This document shows positions 30,801 to 40,600 of a DNA stretch of 44,385 bases, one piece after another. A model generated the notes under the pieces. It did no database searches and was not told the origin of the DNA. It was given only the letters and a program-made list of their open reading frames with translations. A program made the position numbers and the translations under genes. Origin of the DNA: Sphingobacteriia bacterium 28-36-52 (GTDB lineage: Bacteria; Bacteroidota; Bacteroidia; Chitinophagales; Chitinophagaceae); assembly GCA_002281575.1 (NCBI GenBank), contig NCGN01000017.1, forward strand, positions 1 through 44,385, in the 5' to 3' direction. Position 1 is the first letter of the stretch, and every line of letters starts with the position of its first letter.

Positions 30801-32294
30801 TTTAAAGCATCTTTTTCTTTAACGGCTGATTTAGCTTGTAAGGTTCAAGTGGTAGCTAAATTAACAAATGGGTCAGGAGTAAGCGTACAGCCTATAAGCA
30901 CCGTTTTCTCAATGCCAAGTATTAACACAAACTATGACTTTACCTTTGACGGTAAGGTTTTAGTTCAACCAAGTAACAAATTATTCGTGCTACTTAATTT
31001 GGTAGGCTCTACGGTAGCTGCACCTTTCTTGAAAATAGGCTACTTTACACTTGAATTTGAGGTAGAAAAAACAGCAGAGATACAAATAGAAGAAAGTAGC
31101 TTTAGTGATGTTTTTGCACTTGTAACAAATAGCAATGGTAGAGTATCGGTAGTGGATGAAAACGCAAAGCAAACATATTTCCCTACCCTTGTTCGTTTCG
31201 GTCAATCATACCAAGCAGATACAAGCGTAAATGGGACTAATAGATTTTATCCTGAAAACTTTGATACTTACGATAGAGGTTTTGGGGATATTCAGAGATT
31301 TCACGTTAGGGATAGGTACTTAAAGGTTTACCAAAAGTTAAAAGTTGGTAACGTACCCGTATTGACCCAAATCGTCAAAGACGTTGCAGGGAATCCCCTC
31401 CAAGCCAACACCGACCAACTAATAAATAAAATACAGTACTATTCGGGTGATTATGGAATAGGCGATAGCCCTTGCAGCCTTGCGTGGGATAATTTTGCAG
31501 ATTATTTTGTGGATGATTTTAGAGGTGTTGTATGTAGGTTAAGTCAAGACGGAATAAGCCCGATAAGCATAATGTATAAAACAAACTCTTTCTTTGCTTC
31601 AAAATTAAAAGCGTATAGAGATAGCCTAAATAACGGAATTGCAGCATCGGGTCAAGTGTATAAAGGCAATCCAACTGTTTACGGTACTTTTGATGCTTTT
31701 ACAAACAAATACATAGTAGCATTAGAAGAAATAAATAGGTATTCAGACCCAAGTACACTATCATTTCGCCAAGACCCTTACACACTATCATTTGATGAAG
31801 TGCAAAACCAATGGGAAAGTTTTTATTCTTATCACCCCGAATGGTTAGGCACGTTAAATACTTTGTTGTTATCTTTTAAAAATGGTGGTTTATGGAGGCA
31901 CAACAATACCGTTTATTGTAATTTTTACGGAACTCAATACGATGCAAGTATAGAAGCAGTATTTAATAACGGTGGCAACTTAAAGAAAACGTGGATTAGC
32001 CTTGCAGAATTTGCTAATACGGTTTGGGATTGTCCTGAAATAAGTTCGCAGCTAAATACTTACGGAACTACCCCACAATCAAGCCGAATACCTGCATCAA
32101 ACTTTAAGACCTTAGAAAGCAACTACCATAGTAATTTCCTAAGAGATATTAATTCTTCGGGAGGTTTAGCTAACGGAAGTGCTTTAAAAGGGAATTATTT
32201 AATAATTAAATTCAGAAAACAAAACGCAAGTCAATTTTATTATATAAATTTGGTATCAGTTAATTTCATTGATAGCCCGTTGAATAAATCATAA
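27897..32294 (+). CDS. Large tail stabilisation / hub protein
   Basis: A 1465-residue, beta-rich protein with Ser/Thr/Asn/Gly-rich strands throughout. It opens RVFTGGLNLDDHPYRLPENA, then YLDSLNITRDSQGEGQDGVV, a start familiar from large tail-nozzle or stabilisation proteins of Bacteroidota short-tailed phages. Internal segments look like carbohydrate-binding beta-sandwiches. No membrane spans. In crAss-like phages genes of this position form the muzzle or stabilisation ring. Function by analogy and order only. It ends 3 bases before the next gene. Confidence 0.65.
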   Translation: MPNINRVFTGGLNLDDHPYRLPENAYLDSLNITRDSQGEGQDGVVANILGNVSVSNSLPSGTNKIIGGLADKLRNRYYFFNWNSNGNNGIYYYSQDTGVVTKILLSKTDSGGIDILNFNPSYKIYGVNLIYRDDIEGDLLYFNDGLNEPRVINTVRTYATWLEEYISVAKAPPQMSPKVTYENDNEVTTIVTPVLTGDKSIDQDLFTGGIQTDFVSLDSITSDVFTLGVGGQSLTYTGAAATADFDITFPFSYNFPSGTATVVLTKNGTPIAASSQTVSAGFSGFLYSKQFSEALATNDVLRLRVTITTPISYPTQFFTCNSGSFEISTSITNQKVSVNNLRNSLFQFKYRFVFADFEKSVWSSASIVPLPNQDSLLLTEDDITKNCRISVSMSTGGIDVAKIELAARQTKDGVTSDYFLIDSFDKDELSIADNDIYTFNFYNDGLYSTIDIIESLLLQDYVPQKAKAQEILNGNTPIYGAITEGYDKVSTSLEMSTLQETDGYFLDYCGLLFFAQVSGLDSGVSGTQLKIHLYGTGTNAGGNVSILDNAAATYIINAVDGTGTNIGISYLNTNIAPTVAALLASISTALQANGWSEVSLDGNILTMSFAGGFTLYSSGVKYYDRVGQPYNTLFASAFDSGYEYAIQYFDKRGRTNGALTNIAATFNTDQNDGVRFPQPRLSISHRPPTWARYYQVLRSNNSTYGNRLNWVTVSAYSNTNNATDDNQFAYLGIGNIEFYNREISSRKGVVSYTFQAGDRVRLLSRYNENAANVAINIVDYEVVGTEVNPIIDGITRFGTFVKIKYPTNDIDSSMRFDGTAAYQNYEILLYNYIKNTSTQEKPFFEFGKCFAIGNAGTNTAYHIGLNQTQSTDLVVPALIDVVNGDLFSRKRKVPIGTQYYLQAGLFEANVPYISVPITVPASPVTVGTSYRLATQIKQAAGIGVSDYPTNSATDNLYQNNSAVAVTVNFKASFSLTADLACKVQVVAKLTNGSGVSVQPISTVFSMPSINTNYDFTFDGKVLVQPSNKLFVLLNLVGSTVAAPFLKIGYFTLEFEVEKTAEIQIEESSFSDVFALVTNSNGRVSVVDENAKQTYFPTLVRFGQSYQADTSVNGTNRFYPENFDTYDRGFGDIQRFHVRDRYLKVYQKLKVGNVPVLTQIVKDVAGNPLQANTDQLINKIQYYSGDYGIGDSPCSLAWDNFADYFVDDFRGVVCRLSQDGISPISIMYKTNSFFASKLKAYRDSLNNGIAASGQVYKGNPTVYGTFDAFTNKYIVALEEINRYSDPSTLSFRQDPYTLSFDEVQNQWESFYSYHPEWLGTLNTLLLSFKNGGLWRHNNTVYCNFYGTQYDASIEAVFNNGGNLKKTWISLAEFANTVWDCPEISSQLNTYGTTPQSSRIPASNFKTLESNYHSNFLRDINSSGGLANGSALKGNYLIIKFRKQNASQFYYINLVSVNFIDSPLNKS

Positions 32295-32297
32295 AAT

Positions 32298-33059
32298 ATG
32301 CCATTACCCGCATTAGTAGCCGCAGCACCCGCAATAGCGCAAACAGTAGGGGGCTTATTCCAATCACTTTTTAGTGGTAGAAAAAAAGCCCAAAAAGAAA
32401 TGGAAGGGTTACTTGATAAGTCACCTGCTTATACCCCAAATAAAGGTATATCAGACTATTATCAAGAATCATTAAATAGGTACAACGAAAGCCCTTATCA
32501 ATCCGCTATTTACCAAAACGCAATGAGAAACGCACAAAGAGTAACAGCACAAGGTATTGGGGCGTTACAAGATAGAAGAAGTGCATTAGCGGGAGTTGGT
32601 AGATTAGCGGCTATTCAAAATGATGCAACCCAAAATGCAGTAGCACAAGCCGAAGGAAGAAGGGATGCAAGATTTAATCAATTAGGTCAAGCAACAAATA
32701 TGAAAGCGGGTGAAGAAAGACGAGCATTTGATATTAACGTACTTACCCCTTATCAAAGAAGATTGCAAATGTCACAAATGAAAGCAAGTGCCGCTAACGC
32801 AAGATTTGATGCGGGATTGCAAAATGCTTTTAGTGGGCTATCAAACGTGGGTACTGCTTTATCTGCAATGCCATCATCTACAAAAGGGCAAAGTTTTAAT
32901 ACAGGTGGTGCTATGCAACAAGCTACGGTAGCATCACCAAAAATGGGTGCATTGAGTAGCTTTGGAAGTCAAAAACAAATAACTAACTTTAGACAACCTA
33001 CCCAAATGTATTCATCACAAGGTAGTTTTTTTAATAACCCAATTCCTTATTCAGACTAA
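32298..33059 (+). CDS. Internal virion / ejection-type protein
   Basis: A 253-residue protein with a hydrophobic Ala/Gly-rich start (MPLPALVAAAPAIAQTVGGL, then FQSLF), then a long Ala/Gln/Arg-rich helical middle (QDRRSALAGVGRLAAIQNDA) and a Ser/Gln-rich tail. This matches small ejection proteins that cross the host membrane with the DNA. Ends with TAATG coupling to the next gene. Family not certain. Confidence 0.6.
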   Translation: MPLPALVAAAPAIAQTVGGLFQSLFSGRKKAQKEMEGLLDKSPAYTPNKGISDYYQESLNRYNESPYQSAIYQNAMRNAQRVTAQGIGALQDRRSALAGVGRLAAIQNDATQNAVAQAEGRRDARFNQLGQATNMKAGEERRAFDINVLTPYQRRLQMSQMKASAANARFDAGLQNAFSGLSNVGTALSAMPSSTKGQSFNTGGAMQQATVASPKMGALSSFGSQKQITNFRQPTQMYSSQGSFFNNPIPYSD

Positions 33060-34432
33060 TGGCTACAAGAACAATAAACCCTCAATCTAATCCTTATGGT
33101 GGCGGTGCTGTTATATTTGATAGTACGCCATACGTTGACTTTTATGTAAAGCAACAAATGCAAGAAAAAGCAAAAGACGAGGCTTTAGATAAATACTTTA
33201 TGGATTGGGATAAGTCTATCAACCCTGCGGGAATGAGAAACGTAGATACCCAAGACTTTATGAATTTGATTAACGAAAACAAAGGGTATTACTTCAAAAA
33301 CAAAGCAGCTATTAAAAATCCCGCATTAGATAATGGTGCGGCTTATAATGAATGGTTTGGTAGAAATAAAGCAGCGATGGGTCTTATTTCTCAATCAAAA
33401 GACTTAGCAGGGAAAGAAGAATTAATAAATAAAAACATACTACAAGCAAAGCAAAAAGGATTACCAATAACAGAAAGAGTAGTTGAAGATTTAGAGTTTT
33501 TTAGAAAACCATTGAAAAGTAAAGATTGGAGAGATTTCAACCCCGATAATTTAGATTTTCAGCCAAAGCCTTTTGACCCCGTAAGATTTACTAAAGATGT
33601 TTTTGGTGGGATTGAATTTAGTAAAAGACAAGTTGGTAAAGACCAAAAGTTACCTGAAACAAAAGAAATAAAAAGAATTACTGAAAAATATTTTTCAGAC
33701 GATGCCTTACCTGCTATTCAAGCAAGGGCTGCATCCGCTTATAAAACAAGTCCATCCGTAAAAGAATTTGTTGATGGGTATATTCAAGACCCTGTAAAAT
33801 ACAAACAACTAAACGAGTTGTTTTCATCTAAATATAAAAAACCTATTGAAACAGCAGAAGATGCAGCTACCGCAGTAGCTTTGACTTTTAGCCCCGTAGG
33901 TAAAATGGAAGAAGAAATAGTACCCGATAAAGTTGCATTTGCGAATTTTAATAGCAATTTGATAAAAAGTAGGCAAAGAGCAAGTGGTAGCGGTGGCGCA
34001 GGTCAAACCATTGACTTTTTAAAGAAAGGAATAGATGTTATACAAAGCGGTAATACAGATTTAGTTAATGATTACTTTTCAGCGTGGAAAGCAGGTCAAA
34101 AAACAGATACAAGAGGCGGTAAGATAGGTTTCCAATCAGCAGAAATAACACCCGATAAAAAAGTTAAGATTAAATACACCGTACCATTTTCAGCAGGTAG
34201 TGGAGTTACGGTAGCAAGACCACAAGAAGAATTATTTGAATTAAACGACCCTCAATTACTAAATAAATTAACGGGGCTGCATCAAGTATTCTTAGGTAGT
34301 GATGTAAAAGCCGAAAGAGCCGCACAAGCAGAAGCAGTAAAATCGGCAAGTAGCAAACCCGCAGCAACACCACAAAAAAGTCAAGGTAAGATTGATTTAA
34401 GTATATTTGATAAAACAAAGAAACAAAAGTAA
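33059..34432 (+). CDS. Internal virion-type protein
   Basis: A 457-residue, Lys/Gln-rich, mostly helical protein (MATRTINPQSNPYGGGAVIF..., YFKNKAAIKNPALDNGAAYN), with a Ser/Ala/Pro-rich C-terminus ending DLSIFDKTKKQK. It lies in the ejection block, coupled to both neighbours. No enzymatic motif seen. Confidence 0.55.
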   Translation: MATRTINPQSNPYGGGAVIFDSTPYVDFYVKQQMQEKAKDEALDKYFMDWDKSINPAGMRNVDTQDFMNLINENKGYYFKNKAAIKNPALDNGAAYNEWFGRNKAAMGLISQSKDLAGKEELINKNILQAKQKGLPITERVVEDLEFFRKPLKSKDWRDFNPDNLDFQPKPFDPVRFTKDVFGGIEFSKRQVGKDQKLPETKEIKRITEKYFSDDALPAIQARAASAYKTSPSVKEFVDGYIQDPVKYKQLNELFSSKYKKPIETAEDAATAVALTFSPVGKMEEEIVPDKVAFANFNSNLIKSRQRASGSGGAGQTIDFLKKGIDVIQSGNTDLVNDYFSAWKAGQKTDTRGGKIGFQSAEITPDKKVKIKYTVPFSAGSGVTVARPQEELFELNDPQLLNKLTGLHQVFLGSDVKAERAAQAEAVKSASSKPAATPQKSQGKIDLSIFDKTKKQK

Positions 34433-34435
34433 TTT

Positions 34436-37400
34436 ATGCCCCAAATAAATTTTGATATTAAAGCAGCAAAGAAAGCAGGTGCATCAAATAAGGATATAGC
34501 TGAATACTTCAAGTCAAATTATAAGATAGATTTTGATTTTGAACAAGCAGCTACTTCGGGGGTTTCTGATGATGATGTTATTTCTTACATTAATCAAAAT
34601 TACGGTTCTGTAAAAAAAAAAGACAATACCGCATCTTCGGATACACCATCACAATTACCAAAGATTAGTCAAGTTTCTAAAGAGGGTACTAAAAAAGATA
34701 ACGCTTATTTTAAACAAATAGCCGTAGGTATTAAACCATCAGCACAAGGTAATGTGGTGGAAAGAATATACGAAAACCCTATGGGTGTTGAAGTATTGCA
34801 AGTAGAACCTAAAAAAAGAGAATTAGCCCCTAAGCAGCCCGTACAAAAAGCAGAAACTAAAGATAAGCCATTAAGAGGCGTAAAACCTATTGCACCTACT
34901 AATTCAGAATTAAATGAACAAGGGTGGCTTTTAAATATGGTTTCGGCACTTGATAAAGGCGTGTATAAAACATTAGGAACTACCGCACAAGGGGCGGGAA
35001 CACTTTTGCAAGGGGTTACGTCAAAGATTACGGGTGGAACGGGTGAAGGTTTTGTTAGTGATGCTTTAATTAAGTTTGGTGATTCTTACAACAAAATGAT
35101 TGATGAATTAACCCCGCAAGATGAAAGTTTTAAGGGGAGTTTGTCAGACCAAGTAGGGCAAGCGTTAGGTTTTGTAGGTGGATTAGCTTTGACGGGTGGT
35201 GCTTCTTCGGCTGCAAGGGGTTCTTCTGCTTTAATACAACAAGCACCTAAAAGCGGTTCTTTGGCGAGTGCTGTAAAAGAATTAGTAAAAGGAACGGTAA
35301 GCCCAACGGGGGTTGTCGGTGGATTAACAATGGGTCAAGCTGAATTTGATAGGGCAAAACAAGCGGGGGCTACCGATGAACAAGCCTTTGAAGCGTTTTA
35401 TAAAAATGCAGCAGTTGGTTCGGTGTTGGAACGCATACCCGTTATGCACTTTTTAAAGAGATTTAATAATGCTACTGCGGGTGGTGTTTTAAACTATATA
35501 AAAACAAAAGGAGTTGCGGGTCTTACGGGTGGTGTTGAAGAAATGACTACCGAAATGTTGCAGCAACTTTACGCTAATAAAACAGCTAAAGATATTTACA
35601 ATACTAACCAAGACTTATTTGAAGGAGTTGTAGGGAATGGTACAATAGGATTTAGCGTAGGTTTCTTATTAAACGCAATGGGGGCTAACGCAAAAATATT
35701 AAGAAAGCAAGGGAAAGTTAATGAAGCTAAGTTAGTAGAAAATCAAGTAAAAGAACTTCAAGAAAAAGCAAAAGGTGTAGCACCAACCAATAACGCTATA
35801 ACAACTAAAATAGCAGTAAATGGTAACGAAGAAGGATTGCAAAGAACACAAGCAGAATTAGACAATGATTTGCAAAAAGGACTTATTTCAGAAGAAGAGT
35901 ATCAAGAAAAGGCAGCCATTGCTCAAAAAGCAGCAGAAGTTAATGTTAAGATACCCGATTACGTTGAAGGTGCAAATAGGGCTGAATCAATAGAATTAAT
36001 AAATGAGAGAGAAGCATTACAGCAAGAACTAATGCAAAAAGAAGAACAAAAGAAAAGCATTGATGTAGCCTACCATAAATCTATTGATGAATCAAACAAA
36101 GAAGTTCAAAAAAGAATAGATGAAATAAACAACCAATTAGGTGAATTAGCTAAACCTGAAAAAAATAAAGTAGAAGAAGAAATAACCCCTCCTACTGATA
36201 AACAAATAGAAGATGATTTAAAAAACAATAGACTTGTAACCTTTGAGTATAATAGTGAATCAGAAATACCTGATGTTTTTAAAGACAAAGTGTCAAGCAA
36301 AGGAGAAAACAATGGTGTTGAATTTTTTAGGGTTACATTGCCTGAATCAGTAGCAAATTATGAGTTAAATAAACTTAATAAGCAAGACAAAGAAGTAGTT
36401 GTAGAAGAAGAAATACAACAACCAATAGAAGTTAGTGCTAAGCCTAATCCAATAGATGAACAAAGCATTGCAGCATCCCAAAAATGGATTAAAGATTTAT
36501 ATTCATTGCCTGATTTTACGAGAATACAAGATAAGAACGGCAATGTTTATGATATAAAAGACAGTAAAATAAGAAAATTAACTTTAGATAAAGAAGGGAA
36601 TATACTTGATGCCGAAATAATCCATACAGATAGAGATATTCATAAAAGAGGAAGTTACGCCAATCCTGATTTTTTTAATGAAGGATATAAGGTTTTGCCC
36701 GAACAACCAATACAACAAATACCCGATGAAAACATACAACCACCTATTGAAGAACAACCACAAGGAGAAATAGTAGAAGCAGTAAGAGTAGAGCAAGAAC
36801 CCGAAGCTAAGGAATCAAAGTCAACCAATAAGAATTTTACTACTCATAAAGGGGAAGTAGTAACGGGTGAAAAATTGCAAAGTGCGTTAGATGAAGTAGC
36901 AGACGATTATGTGAAAATGTATAATTCTATAAGAAAAGAAGATAAGTACGCCTCTCACGTCACTGAAAAGCAAAAAGACGACGCTTTATCTAAAGGTCTT
37001 GATTTTGCGGAAAAGATAAGAATTGGAGATGGGATAGATAATTTTACCGTTTGGCAAAGAGTTAATGAAAAAATTACGGGAGAATCTGTCCCTTTATTTT
37101 CCGATAAAACACCTAAAAATATAAATAAAGAAGATGCAAACGAATCCAAGCCCCAACAAATTGACATTAGCGGAAAGGTTCAAAGCCCTAAACCCGAAAG
37201 CAAAGAAGGAAGCCCTACAAGCCCTAAACCAAGTGAAGAAGGAAAGGGAAATGGAAGCCCTAAAGAAAAAGTCGGTGGAGAACCTATTGCAGAAGCAGAG
37301 CCTAAGCAAGAAGATGTAGAACCAAAAACACCCTTAGAAGAAAAATACGAACAAATTAATAAACTAAGAGGGGAAAAAGTAAAAGAATTAGCTAAACAAA

Positions 37401-37474
37401 AGCTAATATCCGATAACTTTGATAGCATAGTAGCCCAATTAATGACAAAGAATAAAATCAAAAGACAATGTTAA
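34436..37474 (+). CDS. Large ejection-type protein
   Basis: A 1012-residue protein. The N-terminus carries two similar helical units (AAKKAGASNKDIAEYFKSNY and ATSGVSDDDVISYINQNYGS). The middle (about 230-420) has Gly/Ala-rich hydrophobic stretches (VGQALGFVGGLALTGGASSA; FSVGFLLNAMGANAK) that may insert in membranes. The C-terminal third is Glu/Lys/Pro-rich and disordered, with a Ser-Pro-Lys-Glu-Gly-rich part near residues 915-960. No lysozyme or protease motif recognised. Likely ejected with the genome to build a channel. A 43-residue ORF overlaps its last 7 bases. Confidence 0.6.
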   Translation: MPQINFDIKAAKKAGASNKDIAEYFKSNYKIDFDFEQAATSGVSDDDVISYINQNYGSVKKKDNTASSDTPSQLPKISQVSKEGTKKDNAYFKQIAVGIKPSAQGNVVERIYENPMGVEVLQVEPKKRELAPKQPVQKAETKDKPLRGVKPIAPTNSELNEQGWLLNMVSALDKGVYKTLGTTAQGAGTLLQGVTSKITGGTGEGFVSDALIKFGDSYNKMIDELTPQDESFKGSLSDQVGQALGFVGGLALTGGASSAARGSSALIQQAPKSGSLASAVKELVKGTVSPTGVVGGLTMGQAEFDRAKQAGATDEQAFEAFYKNAAVGSVLERIPVMHFLKRFNNATAGGVLNYIKTKGVAGLTGGVEEMTTEMLQQLYANKTAKDIYNTNQDLFEGVVGNGTIGFSVGFLLNAMGANAKILRKQGKVNEAKLVENQVKELQEKAKGVAPTNNAITTKIAVNGNEEGLQRTQAELDNDLQKGLISEEEYQEKAAIAQKAAEVNVKIPDYVEGANRAESIELINEREALQQELMQKEEQKKSIDVAYHKSIDESNKEVQKRIDEINNQLGELAKPEKNKVEEEITPPTDKQIEDDLKNNRLVTFEYNSESEIPDVFKDKVSSKGENNGVEFFRVTLPESVANYELNKLNKQDKEVVVEEEIQQPIEVSAKPNPIDEQSIAASQKWIKDLYSLPDFTRIQDKNGNVYDIKDSKIRKLTLDKEGNILDAEIIHTDRDIHKRGSYANPDFFNEGYKVLPEQPIQQIPDENIQPPIEEQPQGEIVEAVRVEQEPEAKESKSTNKNFTTHKGEVVTGEKLQSALDEVADDYVKMYNSIRKEDKYASHVTEKQKDDALSKGLDFAEKIRIGDGIDNFTVWQRVNEKITGESVPLFSDKTPKNINKEDANESKPQQIDISGKVQSPKPESKEGSPTSPKPSEEGKGNGSPKEKVGGEPIAEAEPKQEDVEPKTPLEEKYEQINKLRGEKVKELAKQKLISDNFDSIVAQLMTKNKIKRQC

Positions 37475-37599
37475 AAAGCCTATTATCTAAAAGCCTACAA
37501 AGTGGGTTACAAGAAGTCCTACAAATGGAACTATACCAAAAATGCGGTAAAAACGAAGCAGCTATACTTGAATTTGACGAATATCTTGGCGAACAATAA
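37468..37599 (+). CDS. Small coupled ORF before the giant ejection protein
   Basis: A 43-residue frame (MLKSLLSKSLQSGLQEVLQM, then ELYQKCGKNEAAILEFDEYL). It starts 7 bases before the stop of the 1012-residue gene and ends 17 bases before the ATG of the next gene. An amphipathic helix fills most of it. Coupled start and good codon content support a real gene; function unknown. Confidence 0.6.
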   Translation: MLKSLLSKSLQSGLQEVLQMELYQKCGKNEAAILEFDEYLGEQ

Positions 37600-37616
37600 C
37601 AAATAAACTACTCTAA

Positions 37617-40600
37617 ATGGCTTGTGAATACTCTTTTGATGGCGGTAAAACCTTTATATCTAAGGAAGAATTTATTGAACAACTTGCAAAAGAACAATTA
37701 GATAAATTCATAGATGAAGGTATTATAAAACTTGGTAACATAAAAACACCACCACCAACACCACCAAAAGAAGAAGGTAAAGGAGAGGAAGAGCCATTTG
37801 TTCAAAAAATGAGGTCTTTTTACAAAAGCGTAATAGAAAGGGCAACAGGTTTAACTACTGAACAAAAAGAACTTCTTAAAGCAGACCCTAACGCTTTATA
37901 TAACGTATTGCCCGTAGATGAATCAAAAAGAATAGCAAGGGAGGTTATAGAAGAAATAGGAGTTGAATCGGCTGTATTAGAAGCAAGTAAGTCAAACTCT
38001 CAATTTCAGCCCGTAGAAAAGGTTATGATTTTAGGGGCGGCTATGGATTATTACGCAGCAGAAGCAAAAAAAGCTAAAACACAAGAAGGTTTTAATAAAG
38101 CAGCAGACAATGAAATAGATGCACAAGAAAAAATGCTTCAAATAGCGGCAGAATTAGGAACATTAGGTACTGCTTATGGTAGGGCTATTAATATATTCAA
38201 AGAAGTTTATAAACTTTCAAGTTTTGCATTAGAAAGAAAGTTAAAAGAAACGGTAAAGAAAGTAAACGAATTAAAAGCCCCACAAGCTAACCAACAAGCA
38301 AAAGAAATAGGAAAAATAATTTCTAATGAAGAAGGTGACGTACAAGATGCAGCAAAAGACCTTACCGAAACTCAATTAATGAGAGAGGCTGATGCTCTTA
38401 GAAAAGTAGAAGAACTTGAAAAAGAAGTAGAAGCCCTTAAAAAAGAAATATTACAAAGAGATAATGCAGCCAAAGGAACAAAGAAAAACCCTTTAAAAAT
38501 AAAGCGTGTTACAAATGATACGGAATACGATAAAAGAGTAAAAGAATTTAAGCAAAGACAAAGAAGCATTATATCTAAAGACGATGTTACAGACTTGACT
38601 TATTTTGGTTTATATCACATAGAAAACGGTCTAACAAAGTTTGCTGATTGGTATAATGTAATGAGCAAGGAATTTAAAGGTTTTAAAGATAAGCTAGGAG
38701 AGATATACGCAAACGCAAGGGGTAAGGCGGTAGAAAACGGGGCAGACGAAAAAGCATTTGATAATGATGATGCTATACAAAGTTATTTTGATAACCTACA
38801 AGCTGAATCAGATGCTAAAAAAATGGTTAATGCTACTAAACGGGCAGCAATAGCTAAATTCAATAAAGAAATGGCTAACAACCCCGAAAGAGCAAGAGTT
38901 TTAGCCCCAAGAATAGCAGCAGAAAGAGTTAGAAGGGATGCAGAGAGAAACTTAGATATGCCGTCAACAGAAAAAGAACAAACTTACCTTAAAAGACTTG
39001 TTCAAGTTGTTAATCAAAAAGCAAAAGAATATTATAAAGAAACAAGCCAAAAGACATCTAACATTAATGATATACTTGCTTTTGCAATAGCTAACGGTAA
39101 ATCTGATTATGCTATATGGGAAAGAACACAGCAAGAAGTTCAAAAGCAAATAGACGAAGATACTTCGCTTACTGATGAACAAAAACAAGAAATAAAAGAC
39201 TTTTTATCAGATTATCAAGAAAGCATTTTTGATACATTAATGACAGAAAAGCAAATTGACCAACTTGTTAGAGAAAAGCTAATAGAGGCGGGTTATTCTA
39301 TTGAGAAAACAGTAAATGGTAAAGTAGTTAAATCAATAGATTGGTCTAAGATTATTGGTAGTGCAAAAACAATAAAAGAAGCAAGAGAAAAAATAGCTAA
39401 AGCAATTACTTCATTAGGTTTTACAGAACAACAAGCAAAAGGTGAAATAGATGCAGCAATACAAGCATTTGATTCAAAAGTAGCTGATAAAAAAGAAAAA
39501 GATATTAATGCTTTCTTAAATAAAAGCGTTCTAAATAAAGCCAAATCTGCATTAGGGGTAAAGAAAAAAGTTTCAAAGAACAAAATATCCCAAATGATAG
39601 AAATGAATAACAAAGGGATGCTTGATAATGAAAAGATAAAAAATGTGCTTGCAGATGAATTAGGACTAATAGAACTAACGAAAGAAGATATTGATAAAAT
39701 AAAAGAACTTGCTGAATTAATAGAAGATGAAAGCATACCTCGCTTTATGAAAAGACAGAAAGAAGAAGAAATGCAATATCTTTTTGATTCAAAAGGCGGT
39801 AACGTAGATTATCTAGAAAACAGAGAAGCGGTAACAAACAATAGGCTTTCAAGTTCCTACAACCAAGCCCAAAATGCAACGGGATTCTCTAGGACATTTA
39901 CGACAGCCCTTACACAAGCCATAAAAACAGGCAGCCCTATACAAGTTGCAAAAGTTTTTGGTAGGGAGTTTGTTAATTCTTGGTCAGACGCTAAATCTAT
40001 TTTAATAAAAGGTAGGGTTAGTAGGGGTAGTGCATTTTCTGACTTAACAAGGGTTACGGAAGGAGAACCAAGAGTTAGGTTTTTAGAGTACGGTAAAGGT
40101 AAATTTTTAGGCGGCAATTTTTTAGGTAAGACATTATACGCAAAAATAGGAGGCAAGACAGTTGACTTAAACCCGCTAAATCAAGCGTATGAAAAAATTA
40201 AATACATTCAAAGGCTATTAGAAACAGTAGATACTTTCAGTTCAAGTGTTGTTTCGGGTCTTACTCAATATGGTCAAGTAAAAAATCAAGTAGATAGGTT
40301 TTATCCCGAATTAAGCAGTAAAGAAAAAGCTAAGAAAGTATGGGATATGATGTACAGCTTAGACAGAACAAAAGAAATAGACGTTGCAATAAAAGGTCTA
40401 AAAAAAGCAGGTATTGAAAACCCTACCAAGTACGAAACAAATAGAGCCATTAATGAAAAAGTAGAACGTGAAAGAAACAAAATAATATCAGACGAGTTCT
40501 ATAAAAACGTAGAAAGCCTAAAACCAATGGCTGAAACAAAGCTAAAAGGAGAAGGTAATAATAACCCAACACCCGAACAAATACAAGAAGAAGCGTACAA

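Noticed and set aside
34402..34409. TATATTTG near the end of the 457-residue gene as an extra late promoter
   Set aside because: It is within coding sequence (SIFDK) and AT-rich chance matches are expected; another lies inside terL. Not enough to call.
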